Of a stretch of 21,714 bases of DNA, positions 20,696-21,714 are shown in pieces. Source of the DNA: CAZYXZ01 sp964651395 (GTDB lineage Bacteria > Actinomycetota > Actinomycetes > BP-191); NCBI GenBank assembly GCA_964651395.1, contig CAZYXZ010000060.1, positions 1 through 21,714 of the forward strand. The letters run 5' to 3'. The position numbers were made by a program, and so were the translations under genes. Within the stretch, counting starts at the first letter, position 1; each line of letters begins with the position of its first letter. Under the pieces are notes generated by a model. That model was not told the DNA's origin. It searched no databases and saw only the letters and a program-made list of their open reading frames with translations.

Positions 20696-21714
20696 GTGTT
20701 CGCGGCGTCCCGCATCTTCGTGGTGCGGTGCACCGGGTCGGTGTCGACCTTCGGGATGACGTGCTCGCCCATGAGCCGGATCATCTCGAGCGTCTCCTCG
20801 AGCGGCGCGGGACCGATGCCGAAGACCAGCTGGTCCGCCCCGGCCGCCTCCCACCGCTTCGCCTGCTCCAACGCGTGGTCCGGCGTACCGCAGATCAGGC
20901 CGCCGTGCTGGATGCCCATGTCGATGGTCTCGTCGGTCGGATCCGGGATCAGGTCCGGCCAGGTCGGGATGTGCGGCGGGTGCGGGAACGTGTCGTGGTA
21001 GCGGAACACGTTGCTGGTCAGGTAGTTGGGGCGCGCGCGCTTCATCGAGTCGCGTGCGGCCTTGTCGTCCTCGGCGACGTACGCCGCCGTGGTCACCATC
21101 ACGTTGTCGTTGACGAACGCACCGATCGGCTCGGCATCGGGGATCGCGTCCTTGTACGCCTTGAGCACCGGCTCGAGCTCCGCGAACGCGCCGACCGAGA
21201 AGCCGAGGACGCCGAGGCCCATCTTCGCGGCCATCGCGTAGCTCGACGGGTTGCCGGCGGCGTACCACATCGGCGGGTGCGGCTTGGCGTAGGGCTTGGG
21301 CAGGATCTTGCGCGGCGGCAGCGACCACCACTTGCCCTCGAAGCCCTCGTAGGTGTCCTGCATGAACATCTTCGGGAACTCGCCGATCGTCTCTTCCCAG
21401 ATCTCCTTCGTGACGTTGGTGTCGGTCACACCGGCTTTGTGCAGGAAGCCGAGGATCTCGTGGCTGCCCGCGCCGCGGCCGGTGCCGAACTCCATGCGGC
21501 CGTGCGAGACCTGGTCGAGGTACGCGACGCGCTCGGCCACCTTGGCCGGGTGGTTGACCGCGGGCAGCGGGTTGAAGATGCCCGACCCGAGGTGGATCCG
21601 TTCCGTCGCGTGGGCGAGGTAGCCGAGGACCACGTCGTTGGCGGAGAGGTGGGAGTACTCGTCGAGGAAGTGGTGCTCGGTCACCCAGACGTACTTGAAG
21701 CCGGCCTTGTCGGC
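20692..21714 (-). CDS. LLM-class (luciferase-like) flavin-dependent oxidoreductase, 5' end outside window
   Basis: About 340 residues are visible and the frame continues past the right edge (ADKAGFKYVWVTEHHF), so the true start is not in the window. Seen: WVTEHHFLDEYSHLSAND, IHLGSGIFNPLPAVNHPAKV, the barrel motif GRMEFGTGRGAGSHEI and PHPPMWYAAGNPSSYAMAA. The WVTEHHF opening and longer C-terminal part resemble the luciferase/alkanal-monooxygenase branch more than the short F420 enzymes at 3819 and 8646. A GTG at 21684 is internal to a conserved motif and is not the start. It is translationally coupled to the acyl-CoA ligase, suggesting joint use on one substrate, for example oxidation followed by CoA activation; that is inference. 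Confidence 0.9.
   Translation of the reverse strand, partial: ADKAGFKYVWVTEHHFLDEYSHLSANDVVLGYLAHATERIHLGSGIFNPLPAVNHPAKVAERVAYLDQVSHGRMEFGTGRGAGSHEILGFLHKAGVTDTNVTKEIWEETIGEFPKMFMQDTYEGFEGKWWSLPPRKILPKPYAKPHPPMWYAAGNPSSYAMAAKMGLGVLGFSVGAFAELEPVLKAYKDAIPDAEPIGAFVNDNVMVTTAAYVAEDDKAARDSMKRARPNYLTSNVFRYHDTFPHPPHIPTWPDLIPDPTDETIDMGIQHGGLICGTPDHALEQAKRWEAAGADQLVFGIGPAPLEETLEMIRLMGEHVIPKVDTDPVHRTTKMRDAANT

Overview
The window is GC-rich, densely packed DNA typical of a high-GC actinomycete. Short or overlapping gene junctions (ATGA, TGATG, GTGA), GTG starts and several F420/FMN luciferase-like oxidoreductases all fit. A nocardioid or similar soil actinobacterium is my guess; no rRNA or other taxonomic marker is present. 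I count 21 protein genes. Two run off the edges: a CocE-like hydrolase on the left and a luciferase-like monooxygenase on the right. I saw no tRNA, rRNA, CRISPR array, transposase or phage gene.

Layout. (1) 1-3822: a secreted CocE/NonD-type serine hydrolase on the minus strand, then a plus-strand three-gene unit in which two paralogous secreted proteins of unknown function flank an SH3-plus-transmembrane protein. (2) 3819-9521: catabolic oxidoreductases and hydrolases in alternating orientation: luciferase-like enzyme, aldehyde dehydrogenase, SDR, small beta-barrel-like protein, epoxide hydrolase, second luciferase-like enzyme. (3) 9572-14973: a plus-strand operon starting with a hydratase/DUF35/hydratase fusion and an Ltp2-like thiolase-fold aldolase, followed by an NTF2-like protein, an SDR, a single-pass membrane protein and another SDR with a suspicious 3' end. 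(4) 14960-18992: a divergent sugar or sugar-acid module: DUF4432 epimerase-like protein and SMP-30 lactonase on the minus strand, SDR and enolase-superfamily acid dehydratase on the plus strand. (5) 19049-21714: an acyl-CoA ligase translationally coupled to a third luciferase-like enzyme.

How the genes may work together. The fusion protein plus its ATGA-coupled thiolase resembles the ChsH1/ChsH2-Ltp2 system of actinobacterial steroid side-chain degradation, which hydrates an enoyl-CoA and then cleaves it by retro-aldol reaction. The ligase could supply CoA esters, but no acyl-CoA dehydrogenase is present, so the pathway is incomplete here and the substrate is unknown. The sugar module fits a non-phosphorylating route (dehydrogenase, lactonase, acid dehydratase).

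Non-coding structure. A 23-bp-stem palindromic repeat occurs four times (1001, 7032, 14909, 18999) at gene ends or between genes. The divergent promoter regions at 9522-9571, 6189-6271 and 16929-16998 hold inverted repeats that look like operators. Two convergent gene pairs share one CTAG as both stop codons. The most novel-looking items are the secreted paralog/SH3 trio, the three-domain hydratase fusion, the repeat family and the paired operator-like sites.
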